Under the pieces are notes generated by a model. The model was not told where the DNA came from. It was given only the letters and a program-made list of their open reading frames with translations, and made no database searches. Below, one piece after another: positions 61,105 to 64,000 of a stretch of DNA of 64,000 nt; the stretch's first letter is position 1, and the number at the start of each line of letters is the position of its first letter. The translations under genes were made by a program, and so were the position numbers. This DNA is from an uncultured Prevotella sp. (GTDB lineage: Bacteria > Bacteroidota > Bacteroidia > Bacteroidales > Bacteroidaceae): contig CAJOCR010000009.1 of NCBI GenBank assembly GCA_905236755.1, positions 1 through 64,000 on the forward strand, read 5' to 3'.

Positions 61105-62634
61105 TTAGTTACCGTATCCAGGATTCTGAGAAATATTCTTATTAGCATTTCTCTCTGATTGAGGAATAGCAGCTATTGCTTTAAAATAATCTCTATTAAA
61201 AGACTGTGATTCTTTCTTTAGAGTCTTATGCCATCCCTTATCAGTTTCATCTGTATAACGAACTATAGTCTCGTTGTTACGCAAAGCATCAAAATAGCGC
61301 TGGCCCTCACCAATAAGTTCTTTACGACGCTCTATCAGAATGCGCTCAAGTGTTACAGAAGTTTCATCAACAAGGGCTGTAGCTGTAGTTGTACGATTGC
61401 TAACCAAATCATTAAGATACTTAGCTGCCTTTACCTTATCATTTGTACGGAAAGCACATTCTGCAGCTGTAAGATAAACCTCTGACAAACGAATAATTGG
61501 AACAACAGGAACAATACGATTATTACCATTCAAACCACGAAGCTTATTCAAATAAACCTTGTTAGCACCATAGATAGGCTTCTCTTTTTCCTTAGTTGTT
61601 GCCTCAAAAATGTCATTTCTAATATCATTAGCATCAGAAGAAAGCATATCTACGAACTTCTTTGTTGCAACCATTTCGGCATAGCCTCCCTGCTGCTGGA
61701 GGTTACCGATACCATTCAAGTCATTATTATCATCATTACTTGTAACGCTGATACGGAAAAGGAATTCTTTCTCATTAGGTTTAGAAGCATTCCATGCATC
61801 TACATACTCGTCACGTGTCCATAAATTGAAACCTGATTCTTCGATGACATCCTCAGCAACTTTTAATGCGTTTGCATAATCACCCATATGTAGATATACA
61901 CGACTCAAAATTGCCTTAGCACCCCACAAATTAACATAACCAGGAGTTGACTTTGTTGCAAGAGCATTTGAGTTAATAGCCTCTGTAAGGTCCTTAACAA
62001 CTTGATCATATACCTGTTTTACTGTGCTACGAGCTGGTTTCGCACTTGACTCAAGGACTTCAGTTACCAAAGGCACACCATCAGATGCACCTTGATCAGC
62101 AGTATAAGGCTTACCATAAATGCGAACTAGATCAAAGTGTGCCAAAGCACGTAAAACCTTTGCTTCGGCATTATATTGAGCAATGATAGCCTTTGCGTCT
62201 TCATTATCCTTGTCTGAGAGTTTTCCACTTTCAGCAGCAGCGATAATACGGTTAGCACGACCTATAAGCATATAAGGTGACTGCCAAGCAACAGTTGTTC
62301 TACCAAAATCAGAAGCTGTAGCATACTCCATGTTATAAAAGAAACTAGCACGATTTGAGCCACTGATATTATTATACTGATAATCATCGCCAGCATGCAC
62401 ATCACCATATACGAAGAATGTCTGACCATAATAATCCGTAAAATTACTTGTACCCTTTAATGCCGCATACATACCAGTACGTGCAGGTTCAAGATCAGAA
62501 CTTGAAGTCAAAGCTGCATCAGCATCAACACCATTTGATGGAGACACATCCAACCACTCGTCACCACAAGAAGCAAGTCCTGCAACAAGCAGAGTGCAAG
62601 TAGCAACTTTATATATTGATTTTAAAATTTTCAT
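61105..62634 (-). CDS. SusD/RagB family glycan-binding lipoprotein
   Basis: 509 residues. The leader ends LLVAGLASCGDEW, a lipobox with Cys 23, so it is a surface outer-membrane lipoprotein. The middle shows the family TPR-like helices and KAILSRVYLHMGDYANALKVA; the C-terminal part has RLSEVYLTAAECAFR and ERRKELIGEGQRYFD, standard SusD_RagB signatures. It caps the SusC barrel and helps capture a ligand, usually a glycan. It starts 19 bases after the SusC stop. The ligand is not readable and need not be xylan. Confidence 0.95.
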   Translation of the reverse strand: MKILKSIYKVATCTLLVAGLASCGDEWLDVSPSNGVDADAALTSSSDLEPARTGMYAALKGTSNFTDYYGQTFFVYGDVHAGDDYQYNNISGSNRASFFYNMEYATASDFGRTTVAWQSPYMLIGRANRIIAAAESGKLSDKDNEDAKAIIAQYNAEAKVLRALAHFDLVRIYGKPYTADQGASDGVPLVTEVLESSAKPARSTVKQVYDQVVKDLTEAINSNALATKSTPGYVNLWGAKAILSRVYLHMGDYANALKVAEDVIEESGFNLWTRDEYVDAWNASKPNEKEFLFRISVTSNDDNNDLNGIGNLQQQGGYAEMVATKKFVDMLSSDANDIRNDIFEATTKEKEKPIYGANKVYLNKLRGLNGNNRIVPVVPIIRLSEVYLTAAECAFRTNDKVKAAKYLNDLVSNRTTTATALVDETSVTLERILIERRKELIGEGQRYFDALRNNETIVRYTDETDKGWHKTLKKESQSFNRDYFKAIAAIPQSERNANKNISQNPGYGN

Positions 62635-62653
62635 ATTGTATATACTTTATGAA

Positions 62654-64000
62654 TTAAAAACTAAGTTCAACACCAAATGTAAAGGTTCTCATTGCTGGCA
62701 TCTCGAATGTACAAAGACCATCTACTGGAGTTTCTGGATCTACATACATATTCTTTGATTTCCATGTAAGGAGGTTGTTGCCAGAGAAATAAACACGAGC
62801 CTTTGAAAGACCAATCTGGTTAGTCCACTCTTTAGGAGCTGTAAAACCAATTGTAAGATTCTTCAAACGAAGATAATCGTTTGGCATCATCCAACGTGAA
62901 GATGTTACACGAGTACCATATGAAGTTTGGAACTTAGGCAATTTTGCATTATCACCCTCCTTTTGCCACATTTCAGAAAGATTATAGTAAGCAGGAATTG
63001 CTCCATAAGAAGTATAAGTACCACCATTATCATGCAACCATGTAGCATAATCATAAGAGTCACCGCCCAACTTATAAGCAAAGGTGAAATTAACATCAAT
63101 GAACTTCCACTTAACATAGTTAGACAAACCACCCTCAATAGTTGCATCGTGCTTACCTACAATAGTCTTGTTTGCTTCCTTTACATCAGTAGTTGTATTA
63201 CGAGCATTCTCTGTTCCATCATTGATATAATAACACTCTTTACCTGTCTTTGGATCTACACCTGCATATTCGTACATATAGTATGAATAATATGGTTCAC
63301 CAACCTTATGAATCAGTACACCACTGATAATTTCATCCTCGTCACCAGTAAGCTCTGTTACCTTATTCTTGTTTGTACCAAGGTTAAGGGTTGTTGTCCA
63401 AGTAAAGTCTTTTGTCTGAATATTTGTTGATTGGATAGATACTTCAAGACCTGAGTTGCGCATAGAACCAACATTCTGAGCTACAGTAGCAGCAAGACTT
63501 GACGAATCGAAATAACCAGGAACATAAGATACTGGACGATCCATAATCAAATCAGAAGTGGTACGAACATAATAGTCCAAAGTAACATTGATACGGTCAA
63601 AGAATGTAAGGTCAAGACCAAAGTTCCAAGCCTTATTCTGTTCCCATTTCAAATCCTTGTTAGATATACCAACAACGGCCATACCATTTGAGCCATTATA
63701 GTAGCGACCATATTTATAAAGATTCATATAGTTATAGTATCCAGAAGGCTGAGTACCATTGACACCATAAGATATACGAAGCTTACCATCTGACAAAACG
63801 TTCTTAATTGACTCCAAGAACTGTTCACCACCAAAGCGCCATGCACCAGAAACTGACCAGAAAGAGCCCCAACGGTTTTCTCTTGCCAAACGTGAGCTAC
63901 CATCACGACGATAACTTACACCAGCATAATACTTATTGTCATAGTTATAGTTAGCGCGACCAAGAATAGATGTCATCTTTGAATCATACTTTAGAGTCTC
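62654..64000 (-). CDS. SusC/RagA TonB-dependent outer-membrane transporter (C-terminal part)
   Basis: The reading frame is open to the window edge, so only the last 448 or so codons are present; the plug and N-terminal domains lie beyond 64000. The sequence is rich in beta-strand aromatic repeats of a 22-strand barrel (YAGVSYRRDGSSRLA, RISYGVNGTQPSGYYN, NAWNFGLDLTFFDRINVTLDYY in shorter pieces) and ends in an aromatic strand, TFGVELSF, as outer-membrane barrel proteins do. With SusD it imports oligosaccharides or peptides using TonB energy. An internal ATG at 63976 is not the true start. Confidence 0.93.
   Translation of the reverse strand, partial: ETLKYDSKMTSILGRANYNYDNKYYAGVSYRRDGSSRLARENRWGSFWSVSGAWRFGGEQFLESIKNVLSDGKLRISYGVNGTQPSGYYNYMNLYKYGRYYNGSNGMAVVGISNKDLKWEQNKAWNFGLDLTFFDRINVTLDYYVRTTSDLIMDRPVSYVPGYFDSSSLAATVAQNVGSMRNSGLEVSIQSTNIQTKDFTWTTTLNLGTNKNKVTELTGDEDEIISGVLIHKVGEPYYSYYMYEYAGVDPKTGKECYYINDGTENARNTTTDVKEANKTIVGKHDATIEGGLSNYVKWKFIDVNFTFAYKLGGDSYDYATWLHDNGGTYTSYGAIPAYYNLSEMWQKEGDNAKLPKFQTSYGTRVTSSRWMMPNDYLRLKNLTIGFTAPKEWTNQIGLSKARVYFSGNNLLTWKSKNMYVDPETPVDGLCTFEMPAMRTFTFGVELSF

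Noticed and set aside
63974..63976. ATG taken as the start of the SusC-like gene
   Set aside because: The frame stays open to the window edge and the preserved part is only the barrel end; the real start is outside.
1..64000. CRISPR arrays, prophage or insertion sequences
   Set aside because: No spaced direct repeats of the proper length, no transposase, integrase or phage genes were seen. The tandem arrays found are too short and lack spacers.

Overview
The window looks like a chromosomal segment of a Bacteroidota anaerobe of the Prevotella/Segatella group. Three things point there. Many genes are preceded by the Bacteroidota sigma promoter (-7 TAnnTTTG, often with TTTG 19-20 bases upstream) instead of E. 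coli-type boxes, and Shine-Dalgarno sites are weak or absent. SusC/SusD proteins, a hybrid two-component regulator and glycine-lipid acyltransferases are present. The xylan genes have the same content as the xyn cluster of Prevotella bryantii. Base composition is moderately AT-rich and even. I see no phage, IS element, integron or CRISPR array. The species cannot be fixed from sequence alone.

Layout. 1-5.5 kb (minus): a sodium symporter, then an operon reading acyl-CoA ligase, prfB, a 49-residue membrane protein and a CYTH protein. 5.5-11.4 kb: an M20 deacetylase (plus) convergent with a dut / TPR / DUF4292 lipoprotein / EnvC-like operon (minus). 11.5-14.9 kb: dgt (plus) and the glsA-glsB glycine-lipid pair (minus). 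15.3-31.1 kb (plus): the division and cell-wall cluster mraZ-rsmH-ftsL-ftsI-murE-mraY-murD-ftsW-murG-murC-ftsQ-ftsA-ftsZ. A likely MraZ operator sits in front of it, and murF, murB and ddl are not in it. 31.1-34.5 kb: recO (minus), tRNA-Glu with rpsT, and gyrB. 34.5-38.8 kb: a GH95 fucosidase, an orphan rhamnosidase-N-like protein and an AraC regulator. 38.9-43.2 kb: a DUF3109 protein, ung, gpmI and a threonine aldolase. 43.3-56.4 kb: xylan use. This comprises a GH3 enzyme, a minus operon of SGNH esterase / glycoside symporter / GH10 xylanase / GH43, and, divergently, a hybrid two-component regulator with a GH67 alpha-glucuronidase. 56.7-64 kb: a tricorn-like S41 protease, an SDR oxidoreductase and a SusC/SusD pair running off the right edge.

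How the genes work together. The mur/fts cluster makes the lipid II precursor (murE, D, C, mraY, murG), polymerises and cross-links it at the septum (ftsW, ftsI), and builds the divisome (ftsL, Q, A, Z). In the xylan region an esterase removes acetyl groups, GH10 cuts the backbone, GH67 removes glucuronic acid, the symporter imports short oligomers and cytoplasmic GH43 finishes them. The hybrid regulator presumably senses a xylan oligomer and activates the divergent operon, whose -33 box is missing.

No wholly new multi-gene system is obvious. The most useful leads are: a probable small RNA of about 190 nt at 59942-60130 (minus) with a full promoter and a strand-specific terminator; three TGG-boxes with 10-bp period at the -33 position of mraZ; a 49-residue membrane protein between prfB and the CYTH gene; a GC-rich 88-bp dispersed repeat; genes whose start codon lies 7 bases from the -7 box; a terminator directly before the GH95 gene; and an orphan rhamnosidase-like sandwich protein.
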